From NCBI GenBank assembly GCA_002712335.1, contig PATI01000008.1, positions 1-18,850 of the forward strand: a stretch of DNA of 18,850 nt. Reading direction: 5' to 3'. The notes under the pieces are model-generated. The model did not search any database, was not told the DNA's origin, and worked only from the letters and a program-made list of their open reading frames with translations. The stretch is from Rhodospirillaceae bacterium. Its GTDB lineage: Bacteria > Pseudomonadota > Alphaproteobacteria > MPNO01 > UBA2964. A program made the translations under genes and the position numbers. Of this stretch, positions 1-6,983 are shown piece after piece (position 1 is the stretch's first letter; each line of letters starts with the position of its first letter).

Positions 1-1160
1 TCACCTAATTTCTTGCGGCCAGTCTGAAGTGCAAGGCTAAAGCCCTTTAATTCACCCCAATGCTTGATATATTTTTTAAGATTTTTAGAACTCTGTGACT
101 TTTTGAGTTTCTTTAAATCATTGAAGCATGAACCCGCGTATTTGAAAGTAGCTTCAGCCAGAGTTTGTTCCCAATTTTTTTCAATAACTGCTGCATATTT
201 AAGCAATGATGCACGCTGGGCATCACTAAGTTTTTTCCCTTTAGCTGAAGTGATTAACTTACGACCATCCAGAAAAGCCTTAGTGATTGTTTTTGCATAA
301 GTTGTTTTACCTTTTTTATCAGCACCAGCTGCATAGTATGCGGGGCCAAATACCATTTCTCTATACAAATCAACTTTGCCATCACCATTTCGGTCAGCAT
401 ACTTCAACGCCTTATCTTTTCTTTTCGCAATATCATACAGTTGTTTGGGAGAGAGTGTCAGGCCGTGCGCAGGCATACCAAAATATCCAAATGCCTCGTC
501 CCAGCTGTGCTCTTTACCGGTGTAATGCTTTCCTTTTTTATATGGTTTGTTATTTGGTTTCTTCTTTGCGCTCATTTTTTCGTCAAGGTAATTATCGACC
601 GCTTGGTTGTAGAAGATTGCTCCCAACATAAACTTGGAAATTAACTGCGGATAATTGTATCCGTTTGCTGCATCCACCCCCTTTTTCGCCGAAGACGCTT
701 TATCAATCCAAAACTTAATCAGCTCTGGACCGGTCATATTGTTGGGCATACCAGAGATTGTACCCTTATAGGTTTTACCCGATAAATTCTTCTTTTTGCT
801 GATTTGATCAACATGTGTCTGCTTTATAATAAATTTGCCCTTAGACTTCGGCGCAATAATTGCCCGGCCTTTTTCCTTACTGGAAAAGTAAGACATCATC
901 TTAGCTTTGAGCGCCGGATTTGGGTTTCCATCTCCTTTGCCAGCCAATTTCTTTATGGAGTCATGGAGCACCTGACGTGCCATCTGACCTGTATAAGCAA
1001 CTGTATTAGTTTTAGAGCCCTTATAGCTCTTTAACGTAACAGGGAATTTACCGTAAACGTCTGGACCTGCGAGGGCAGGGCCTGATGTCTCCGAGACGGT
1101 ACAGCCAATAACTAACGCAGCAACGGCTACAGTACCAACCACCTTATTTCTAATCATCAT
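1..1160 (-). CDS. DUF4856-family lipoprotein, partial (3' end beyond the left edge)
   Basis: The reading frame is open for 386 codons from ATG at 1160 to the window edge with no stop, so the C-terminus is missing. The N-terminus is a basic start, a hydrophobic stretch and a lipobox (V-I-G-C, Cys20), so I expect an exported, lipid-anchored protein. A GGAG ribosome site lies 7 bases before the ATG. The core matches my recollection of DUF4856: a YKG...TNTVAYTGQ-like opening, then HSWDEAFGYFG from His218, then GRK-containing helices near the end. DUF4856 proteins are generally found near iron-related genes such as imelysin. Their biochemical role is unknown to me. Residues 256-264 (DRNGDGKVD) form a calcium-loop-like DxNxDGxxD motif. 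The protein is very lysine-rich. It diverges from an Fe(III) ABC ATPase across a gap with Fur-like sites, which supports an iron-responsive envelope role (inference). Confidence 0.8.
   Translation of the reverse strand, partial: MMIRNKVVGTVAVAALVIGCTVSETSGPALAGPDVYGKFPVTLKSYKGSKTNTVAYTGQMARQVLHDSIKKLAGKGDGNPNPALKAKMMSYFSSKEKGRAIIAPKSKGKFIIKQTHVDQISKKKNLSGKTYKGTISGMPNNMTGPELIKFWIDKASSAKKGVDAANGYNYPQLISKFMLGAIFYNQAVDNYLDEKMSAKKKPNNKPYKKGKHYTGKEHSWDEAFGYFGMPAHGLTLSPKQLYDIAKRKDKALKYADRNGDGKVDLYREMVFGPAYYAAGADKKGKTTYAKTITKAFLDGRKLITSAKGKKLSDAQRASLLKYAAVIEKNWEQTLAEATFKYAGSCFNDLKKLKKSQSSKNLKKYIKHWGELKGFSLALQTGRKKLG
370..397 (-). other. EF-hand/TSP3-like calcium-binding loop inside the DUF4856 protein
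   Basis: This stretch encodes DRNGDGKVDLYRE (residues 256-268). It has the DxNxDGxVD spacing of EF-hand and thrombospondin type-3 loops. The acidic residue expected at loop position 12 is Arg, with Glu at position 13, so it is closer to a TSP3-like D-rich loop than to a full EF-hand. Metal binding is inferred. Confidence 0.45.
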
Positions 1161-1206
1161 CAATTTTCTCCGAATTCCGTTTCCCTCAGTCTTAGTGAGG
1201 AGGGTG

Positions 1207-1235
1207 TTTTTAATGCGATTAAGAATTATTGTCAA
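1207..1235 (-). promoter_or_regulatory. Candidate sigma-70 promoter of the DUF4856 gene
   Basis: Read leftward, a perfect TTGACA (-35, 1235-1230) is separated by 17 bases from TAAAAA (-10, 1212-1207). It lies about 47 bases upstream of the DUF4856 start codon. The Fur-like box at 1248-1262 lies 12 bases upstream of the -35. Confidence 0.5.
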
Positions 1236-1247
1236 CTAAGATAGGAA

Positions 1248-1262
1248 TGATTCTTATTCTCA
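1248..1262. promoter_or_regulatory. Fur-like operator, box A
   Basis: TGATTCTTATTCTCA. Read on the other strand it matches 11 of 14 defined positions of the 7-1-7 Fur core TGATAATnATTATCA. It matches 13 of 15 bases of the box at 14886-14900. It sits between the divergent DUF4856 and ABC ATPase genes. The regulator could be Fur, Mur or another Fur-family member. Confidence 0.5.
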
Positions 1263-1307
1263 ATTACTTTGCCACATATCTTATTTCAGACGAAAAAAGC
1301 TTCCCAC

Positions 1308-1343
1308 TGATTAATCATGAGATATTTACAACGTGATAATCAC
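1308..1343. promoter_or_regulatory. Two further palindromes in the divergent control region
   Basis: TGATTAATCA (1308-1317) is a perfect 10-bp palindrome. GTGATAATCAC (1333-1343) is a perfect 5-1-5 inverted repeat. Both resemble Fur half-site sequence (TGATAAT) and lie between boxes A and B, making this a dense cluster of candidate protein-binding sites. Confidence 0.35.
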
Positions 1344-1352
1344 AAAATAAGA

Positions 1353-1367
1353 TGCGAATGATTTGCA
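1353..1367. promoter_or_regulatory. Fur-like operator, box B
   Basis: TGCGAATGATTTGCA is a 7-1-7 inverted repeat with one mismatched pair. It fits the Fur-family geometry and matches 10 of 14 positions of TGATAATnATTATCA. Its reverse complement shares the half-site CATTCGCA with the box at 14886-14900. It lies 85 bases upstream of the ABC ATPase start. Confidence 0.5.
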
Positions 1368-1452
1368 ATATCACACCATAGAATGATTTTTTGAATTGCT
1401 AATTCGTATTTGGTCTAAAAACGATCACAACTTTTAATATTGGATAATTTGA

Positions 1453-2517
1453 ATGCTCAGGCTCAAAAACTTAAGTTTAAAATTTGATGAAAGTCAGGTT
1501 ATCCATAACATCTCTTTCGAAGTCTCTGAAGGCGAACTCCTGTGTTTGCTAGGTCCGAGTGGCAGCGGAAAAACCACAACTTTGAGATTAATCGCTGGTT
1601 TTGAAAAACCAGAGAATGGTTTAATTCAACTGAACGGCGAAACGGTTTCAAATAAAAATAAGATCCTCAGCCCACAAAAAAGAAATGTAGGATTTTTATT
1701 TCAGGACTATGCTCTCTTCCCCCATCTTACGGTCGCTGAAAATATTTCCTACGGATTGTCAGGACAAAATAAAAAGCAGATCAAAGAACAAACGTGGGAG
1801 ATGCTCAACCAAATTCGTTTACTAGACCATGCCGATAAATACCCGCACGAATTATCTGGCGGCGAACAGCAACGGGTCGCGCTCGCACGTGCTCGGGCAC
1901 CAGAGCCGAACCTTCTTCTCTTGGACGAACCTTTTTCCGGCCTTGATACGTCTCTTCGCGCCCAGCTCCGTCTTGAAACACGGGAGATATTAAAATCCCA
2001 GGGGGTCACAGCTATAATTGTTACGCACGATCCGGAAGAGGCCATGCTTATGGCAGACCGAATTGTGCTGATGCGAAATGGCAATGTTGTGCAAACGGGT
2101 ACACCGGAGGAACTGTATTCTAAACCCACCGACCCCTTTACCGCCGGATTCTTTGGGGACGTAAACTGGTTAACTGGAGTTGTCGAAGGAGATTGGATTA
2201 AAACTGATGCAGGCAGAGTACCAAATGAAAATTATACAGATGGTACGGAAGTTGATGTACTTATACGTCCAGAAGCCTTTGAATTTGGATCCAATGAGTT
2301 GGATACCGACTATTTGCAAGATTTCAGAGTTTGCACGGTTGACTACGCCGGGCCATTTAGTCATATCCGACTTGGAATTGGTATTGATCCGGAGCCATCC
2401 AAACATGTGCAGGCTCATCATCAAGGTATACTGAATGCTTCCATTGGTGATAAAATACGTCTCAGTATTGACCCAGCGCAAACCTTTATATTTCCTAAAA
2501 CTTTGAACAATAACTAA
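1453..2517 (+). CDS. fbpC: ABC transporter ATP-binding protein, Fe(III)-type (FbpC family)
   Basis: This 354-residue cytoplasmic ATPase would power a binding-protein-dependent importer. The nucleotide-binding domain has Walker A GPSGSGKTT at 34-42, Q-loop Gln84 in FLFQDYALFPH, signature LSGGE at 134-138, Walker B LLLLDEP with Asp158 and Glu159, and H-loop His192. Residues about 240-350 form a TOBE-type C-terminal domain, as in FbpC, PotA and MalK relatives. Length and the LFPHLTVAENI region fit the iron(III)/polyamine branch. Fur-like boxes upstream favour iron. No permease or periplasmic binding protein adjoins it; the next genes are DMT exporters, so the partners must be elsewhere. The ATG lacks an obvious Shine-Dalgarno sequence. 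The substrate assignment is an inference, and putrescine or another substrate remains possible. Confidence 0.8.
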   Translation: MLRLKNLSLKFDESQVIHNISFEVSEGELLCLLGPSGSGKTTTLRLIAGFEKPENGLIQLNGETVSNKNKILSPQKRNVGFLFQDYALFPHLTVAENISYGLSGQNKKQIKEQTWEMLNQIRLLDHADKYPHELSGGEQQRVALARARAPEPNLLLLDEPFSGLDTSLRAQLRLETREILKSQGVTAIIVTHDPEEAMLMADRIVLMRNGNVVQTGTPEELYSKPTDPFTAGFFGDVNWLTGVVEGDWIKTDAGRVPNENYTDGTEVDVLIRPEAFEFGSNELDTDYLQDFRVCTVDYAGPFSHIRLGIGIDPEPSKHVQAHHQGILNASIGDKIRLSIDPAQTFIFPKTLNNN

Positions 2518-2557
2518 ACTAACCCTTTAAACTTTAGTCCCTTCATCGTTTAGTACA

Positions 2558-2588
2558 CAAAAAAATCACCTGAGCCTTTCAGGTGATT
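2558..2588 (-). terminator. Rho-independent terminator reading leftward
   Basis: A perfect 10-bp stem (AATCACCTGA and TCAGGTGATT) flanks a 5-base loop at 2564-2588. Only on the minus strand is it followed by a run of seven T, so it has the form of a terminator for leftward transcription. Both flanking genes run rightward. On the plus strand the stem has no T-tract after it. Confidence 0.5.
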
Positions 2589-2616
2589 ACGGTGCATCAA
2601 GAGGCAAAAATTTTTT

Positions 2617-3534
2617 ATGGCTTTCATATCCGGTCTTTATTCAAAGTTTAAGGAAGTACCGGCACCCGCTATGGCCACTTTCTGGATTACATTGGCGGGC
2701 TTTTTTTTTACAATTGCAATGGTATCCGTCAGAAAAGTTTCAGTGGACATGCACGTCCTTGAATCGGTGATGTTTCGCAGTTTATTTGGTATCGCGTTTA
2801 TGCTCCCGTGGTTAATGCGCCGGGGCATCTCTGCCCTTAAAACTAAGAGAATAGGGTTGTTGGCAATCCGGGGGACACTCGCATATTTTGTGACCTGTTT
2901 TTATTTCTTTGCAGCATCACTCATCCCATTAGCTGACCTGACTTCAATAACTTTTACTCGACCAATATTAGGTACTGTTGCCGCTATAATTTTTTTGAAA
3001 GAGGTTGCCGGCCGTCGAAGGTGGTCAGCTATTGCTGTCGGGTTTATCGGCATGCTGGTGATAGTCCGGCCCGGGTTGGTAGAAATTAATGTAGGTGTTT
3101 TACTCGTACTTTGCGGAGTCCTATTTCAAACATGTAACACTATTATAGTTAAAAAACTCACAAAAACTGAGGAACCCGATGCCATAGTGTTATATCATAC
3201 ATTATTCATTTTGCCTCTCTCAATCGTTCCAGCAATCTACATTTGGGAAACACCAACTATAGAACAATGGGGTTGGTTCGCTATTATCGGCGCTGCAGGG
3301 ATTTTAACACAAAGTTGTATGACCAGGGCATTCGTCGTCGCAGACGCTTCATTTGTATTGGCCCTCAGCTATCTCAGATTGCCGATTGCTGCGATTATGG
3401 GATTTGCAATTTTTGGCGAGGTTCCTGTCATATGGGTGTGGATTGGCGCTATTATCATATGCGCCTCCTCAACCTACATTGCTCACCGCGAGTCAGTCCT
3501 CGCCCAGACCAATGGACGACGGAAAAATGAATAA
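2617..3534 (+). CDS. EamA/DMT-superfamily transporter (first of a tandem pair)
   Basis: This 305-residue inner-membrane protein has about ten hydrophobic segments arranged as two EamA repeats. It is the usual length for drug/metabolite transporters, which mostly export amino acids, metabolites or drugs; the substrate cannot be read from sequence. Family hallmarks are the PLADLTSITFTRP segment at the end of the first repeat, the FLKE and VIRPGL motifs after it, and the LSYLRLP...FGEVP stretch in the second repeat. An AGAGG ribosome site lies about 12 bases before the ATG, rather far, so the start is only fairly sure. Its last 8 bases overlap the next gene, a close paralog, suggesting translational coupling and perhaps a hetero-oligomer. 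Confidence 0.85.
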   Translation: MAFISGLYSKFKEVPAPAMATFWITLAGFFFTIAMVSVRKVSVDMHVLESVMFRSLFGIAFMLPWLMRRGISALKTKRIGLLAIRGTLAYFVTCFYFFAASLIPLADLTSITFTRPILGTVAAIIFLKEVAGRRRWSAIAVGFIGMLVIVRPGLVEINVGVLLVLCGVLFQTCNTIIVKKLTKTEEPDAIVLYHTLFILPLSIVPAIYIWETPTIEQWGWFAIIGAAGILTQSCMTRAFVVADASFVLALSYLRLPIAAIMGFAIFGEVPVIWVWIGAIIICASSTYIAHRESVLAQTNGRRKNE

Positions 3535-4435
3535 AATTGCAAAGCTCATTTCATCTTGGCCGGCGGTGATCCAGTGCACCTTTTGGATATTAATCTCCGG
3601 ATCCTTGATGGTCATACAACTGGGTGTAGTCAGGTTGATCGCAAATGATATAGATGTATTTGAAATTGTTTTCTTCCGTGCTTTATTCAGCTGCCTTTTT
3701 ATTCTTCCAATAATTACAAGCAACCCAACTGTGCTGAAAGTAAACCGCCCCGTCATTATGGGACTATGCGGCGTCTTGGCATTTGTAGCCGGAGTTTGTT
3801 TTTATTTTGCCGCAAAATATATGCCTCTCGCAGATATTACGGCAATCCATTTTTCTCGCCCGATATTTGCAGCCATTCTTGCAGCTATCGTCTTGAAAGA
3901 AGTCATAAAAGGGCCCAGAGCTATAGCAATTATTGGCGGCTTCATTGGCGCAGCAATCATAATACGCCCAGGGCTAGTTGATTTTAATGTCGGTATTTTC
4001 TTTGTACTTGGTGTGGTTGTAGTGCAAACTTGGAACCCCATAAATCGGCGCCTATTATCAAAAAGTGAGCACCCGGATAGCATCGCTGTTTGGACACAGC
4101 TGGTAGTTTTGCCACTGGCATTGATACCAACATTTTTGGTCTGGACAATGCCAACATGGGAACTTCTAGGTTGGATGGCATTAATTGGACTTCTTGAAAT
4201 GCTAAACCAGCGAGTATTGGCACGGGCCTACATACAAGGGGAAACTGTCATAGTTCTGGCTCTTCATTATACCAGACTTCCTCTGGCAGCCCTTGCCGGT
4301 TTTCTTATGTTTAATGAGGTTCCTGAGGTTTGGATTTGGGTGGGCAGTGGGGTAATCGCCTGTGCAGCTCTTTATCTTACCCACCATGAGAAATTAAAAG
4401 AGGATCAAGAGAAAAATAAGGCCCCTGATACCTAA
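3527..4435 (+). CDS. EamA/DMT-superfamily transporter (second of a tandem pair)
   Basis: This is a 302-residue membrane protein with two EamA repeats and about ten membrane segments. I chose the ATG at 3527 because it restores the paralog's N-terminal layout (a short basic start, then FWILISG). The frame is open further upstream, but that would add about 58 non-hydrophobic-patterned residues lying inside the preceding gene. It shares PLADITAIHFSRP, VLKE, IIRPGLVDFNVG, HYTRLP and FNEVP with its neighbour, so the two arose by tandem duplication. They differ in the middle of the second repeat (QTWNPINRRL against QTCNTIIVKKL). The stop codon lies within a 12-bp inverted repeat. The substrate is unknown. 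Confidence 0.85.
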   Translation: MNKIAKLISSWPAVIQCTFWILISGSLMVIQLGVVRLIANDIDVFEIVFFRALFSCLFILPIITSNPTVLKVNRPVIMGLCGVLAFVAGVCFYFAAKYMPLADITAIHFSRPIFAAILAAIVLKEVIKGPRAIAIIGGFIGAAIIIRPGLVDFNVGIFFVLGVVVVQTWNPINRRLLSKSEHPDSIAVWTQLVVLPLALIPTFLVWTMPTWELLGWMALIGLLEMLNQRVLARAYIQGETVIVLALHYTRLPLAALAGFLMFNEVPEVWIWVGSGVIACAALYLTHHEKLKEDQEKNKAPDT

Positions 4436-4491
4436 TTTTATTGCCTTTTAACAACTTCTATAAACCTTGGCACACCAACTAAAATTAGGTA
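4429..4491. repeat. 12-bp perfect inverted repeat with a 39-base loop
   Basis: TACCTAATTTTA (4429-4440) and TAAAATTAGGTA (4480-4491) are perfect complements, and the left arm contains the stop codon of the second DMT gene. The right arm is followed by GTGCTAATTAGTTTTTA. It may act as a 3'-end stabiliser or weak terminator, or as a protein-binding site. Confidence 0.45.
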
Positions 4492-4581
4492 GTGCTAATT
4501 AGTTTTTATAAAATACTCATAAAACAAGAGACGGCTAAATATTTAATCGGCTAGCAGATAAAGGCATATATTGGAGATATC

Positions 4582-5571
4582 ATGACACCACTTAGACTCA
4601 GCATCGCTTCTACTGATTACGATCATTTTCGTGACTTCCGAACAGGAGATGTCCGCGCCGAGGGGATAGACCACAACTGGTCCACGTTGCGGCACCACGA
4701 AGTATTTGCGCGTTTTACTGCAAATAGGGAATGGGATGTTGCAGAGTTAAGCTTTGCAAAGTTCGTCGCACAGGTAACTCGTGACAATGCTGATATCATC
4801 GCTTTACCTGTGGTATGTTCTCGCTTATTTCGGTTTTCGTCTTTCTATATCAATAAAAATTCTGGCATCAAAACCGTCGAAGATCTCAAAGGAAAAAGGA
4901 TTGGTTCACCCGAATGGGCCCATTCTGCCGCCGTGTATATGCGTGGCTGGATGCATAATGAGTGTGGGGTAAAATTACAGGATGTACACTGGTATCAGGC
5001 GGGCGCCAACGCGCCCGGCCGGGTGGAGAAGGTTGAACTCAATCTTCCTGAAGGTGTAGAGATCACACGAATTTCAGACAAGTCTTTATCCGACCTAATT
5101 GCCGCCGGTGAAATCGATTGTGCAATAATAGCGAGGCCCCCAACCTGTTTTCTAGAAGGTCATCCAGATGTCGTACGGCTATATCCCGACTACCTTGCGA
5201 TGGAGGAACAATATTATGAAGAAACCAAAGTCTGGCCAATAATGCACATAATGGTTATGCAAAACCATATTCTCGAGGACAATCCTTGGGTAGCACGAAA
5301 CTTGTTGAACGCCTTCGACGAGTCCAAAGAGCGCAGCATTGCGAGACTACTTGACCCGGCTGTGTCGCGTTATCCCCTTGCATGGCTCCCAACATATGCC
5401 CGAAAAATGCAAGCTACATTCGGGAAAGACCCCTACCCTTTCGGTATAGAGGAAAATCGGGCCACTTGGGAACAGATGCTACTCTATACATATCAGCAGG
5501 GAATTGCACACAAACACGTAACACCTGAGGATATATTTCCAAAAGGAATTATGACAAATGTAGTCGTTTAG
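4582..5571 (+). CDS. 4,5-dihydroxyphthalate decarboxylase-like / SBP-fold protein
   Basis: At 329 residues this is the length of the 4,5-dihydroxyphthalate decarboxylase (Pht5) family, whose members have a periplasmic-binding-protein fold and are often annotated as ABC substrate-binding proteins. No signal peptide is visible (it starts MTPLRLSIASTDYDH), which favours a cytoplasmic enzyme over a transport receptor. Typical stretches are a DVAELSFAKF region near residue 55, DLKGKRIGSPEWAHSAAVY near 100, and DCAIIARPP near 185. A GGAG site 5 bases before the ATG supports this start. It points toward a minus-strand monooxygenase/MmgE-PrpD operon with which it probably shares a catabolic pathway. 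True activity on phthalate is not established: no phthalate dioxygenase genes are present, so the substrate may be another aromatic or carboxylic acid. Confidence 0.7.
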   Translation: MTPLRLSIASTDYDHFRDFRTGDVRAEGIDHNWSTLRHHEVFARFTANREWDVAELSFAKFVAQVTRDNADIIALPVVCSRLFRFSSFYINKNSGIKTVEDLKGKRIGSPEWAHSAAVYMRGWMHNECGVKLQDVHWYQAGANAPGRVEKVELNLPEGVEITRISDKSLSDLIAAGEIDCAIIARPPTCFLEGHPDVVRLYPDYLAMEEQYYEETKVWPIMHIMVMQNHILEDNPWVARNLLNAFDESKERSIARLLDPAVSRYPLAWLPTYARKMQATFGKDPYPFGIEENRATWEQMLLYTYQQGIAHKHVTPEDIFPKGIMTNVVV

Positions 5572-5604
5572 TATTCCAACAGTGGTATATTATTTTTTAA
5601 AAAT

Positions 5605-6975
5605 TTAAAGGATATCCATAAGCTTAATAAGTGGCCGCATATCGGATACATTTTCAAGCTCACACCACGCCGCCAAAACTTTATCACACCTTTGATTCCC
5701 AATAACGGAGGCACTTTGTGAACGAAATTTATTCTCTATATCTGAGTCGGACATAGGATTAGCCGGGTGCCCTGGAGGATTAACGTTTTCAACCGCATAA
5801 ATTGAGCCATCTTCTAATTTAACCACAGCCCGGACCATCATCGTATCAGGCATAAGTTCTTCGATGGCCGAATCCACAGTCACTTTTACTTTACTGAGGA
5901 GGGGACGAATTACCGGATCACGGACTAAAGTTTTATCGAATGTGTTTACCGATACCGGACCATCAATTAGGGCCCGGACGAAAATATAAGGCAAACTATG
6001 ATCAGCGGTCTCACGCGTTTGGGGATCCCACTTTTCTGGTTCACTAGCAATTTCATGTTTAGTAAATTTATCACAAAAAATTTCTATTTCTTTTATTGAC
6101 TCTATTTTATCTGGGAAAATCTTTTTCCGCATATCGAGAGCTGCCCACACTACAGACTGTCCGTTGGTTTCTAAAGGCCAGTATTTGATAAGGACTTTTG
6201 GAAAATCAAAACTACCGCCTTCTGTAGGGAAGTTCGAAATCTCAAAAGGCCCCGTCACATTATCAAATAAACCACAACGACCTTCGAAGGCATTCCCTGG
6301 CCCAACCATACCTTCAGCCGATAATGTCGCCGCAAAAACTCCATTCCGCCCTGCAAATGCGGTCGCAACATTTTTCCATGGCGTCAGCTCACCGGATCTC
6401 GTGACACGTAACGGCACCGTAGAAGTCGCTGTCATTCCGATTGCGTGAGCTGTTTGTTCACTAGAAAGTTTGAGCAGATTACAGATTCCTGCAGCAGTCG
6501 AAATTCCAACAGCAAATCCTTGGTCCCAACCCAGGTGGCGCATATTGGAAAATTCGCTAAGTCTGATGAATACTTCGTAAGTGACTAACACTGATGCCAG
6601 CAGCTGGCGGCCGCTTATAGGCATCGCTCCCGCCATAGCAAGATGCGGCCCAATTCCATCACTGGGATGCCCTCCCGGATAACGGTCATTAAAATCATAA
6701 TTACGAATCATACAGGTATTGATAAAGCCGGCAATTTCGACAGGTAGTACTTTTTCTTGCATAAGAGTGCGCCCCGGAAACCTGCCGGGCGTCTGCCCAA
6801 GAGCCAAACGCTTCCCTATTTCCGCGGCTTTGCAATCATGTGACCCTATAGCACAACCCAAAGTATCAATAAGGTGCTGACAGGCTAAATGAGAAATTTT
6901 AGTCCCAAGATGGTCGAAAGTTAAATCGGTCGCAAAATTTGCAATTTGCCTGGTAAGCTGGTCGAACACGATCAT
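5605..6975 (-). CDS. MmgE/PrpD family protein (2-methylcitrate dehydratase-like)
   Basis: This full-length, 456-residue protein belongs to the MmgE/PrpD family, which includes 2-methylcitrate dehydratase, immune-responsive IRG1/cis-aconitate decarboxylase and many uncharacterised hydro-lyases. The N-terminal helical domain carries the family active-site region NYDFNDRYPGGHPSD with Asp94, His103 and Asp106. A GMTATSTVPLR-type segment and a C-terminal VENVNPPGHPANPMSD stretch also fit the family. An AAGG site lies 5 bases before the ATG. It is the last gene of a three-gene operon, starting 8 bases after the arylsulfotransferase-like gene. No prpB or prpC is nearby, so propionate metabolism is unlikely. 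It probably dehydrates or decarboxylates an intermediate of the local catabolic pathway (inference). Confidence 0.85.
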   Translation of the reverse strand: MIVFDQLTRQIANFATDLTFDHLGTKISHLACQHLIDTLGCAIGSHDCKAAEIGKRLALGQTPGRFPGRTLMQEKVLPVEIAGFINTCMIRNYDFNDRYPGGHPSDGIGPHLAMAGAMPISGRQLLASVLVTYEVFIRLSEFSNMRHLGWDQGFAVGISTAAGICNLLKLSSEQTAHAIGMTATSTVPLRVTRSGELTPWKNVATAFAGRNGVFAATLSAEGMVGPGNAFEGRCGLFDNVTGPFEISNFPTEGGSFDFPKVLIKYWPLETNGQSVVWAALDMRKKIFPDKIESIKEIEIFCDKFTKHEIASEPEKWDPQTRETADHSLPYIFVRALIDGPVSVNTFDKTLVRDPVIRPLLSKVKVTVDSAIEELMPDTMMVRAVVKLEDGSIYAVENVNPPGHPANPMSDSDIENKFRSQSASVIGNQRCDKVLAAWCELENVSDMRPLIKLMDIL

Positions 6976-6983
6976 ATTTACCT

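Noticed and set aside
64..1034. Several plus-strand open frames across the left 1 kb
   Set aside because: They lie antisense to the continuous DUF4856 frame on the minus strand, lack ribosome sites and have no family resemblance.
1749..2129. Minus-strand frame of 126 codons inside the ABC ATPase gene
   Set aside because: Antisense shadow of a clear ATPase with all motifs; serine/arginine-rich composition typical of a shadow.
3353..3526. 58-residue N-terminal extension of the second DMT transporter
   Set aside because: It lies wholly within the preceding gene in another frame, is not matched by the paralog, and ATG 3527 gives the expected family length.
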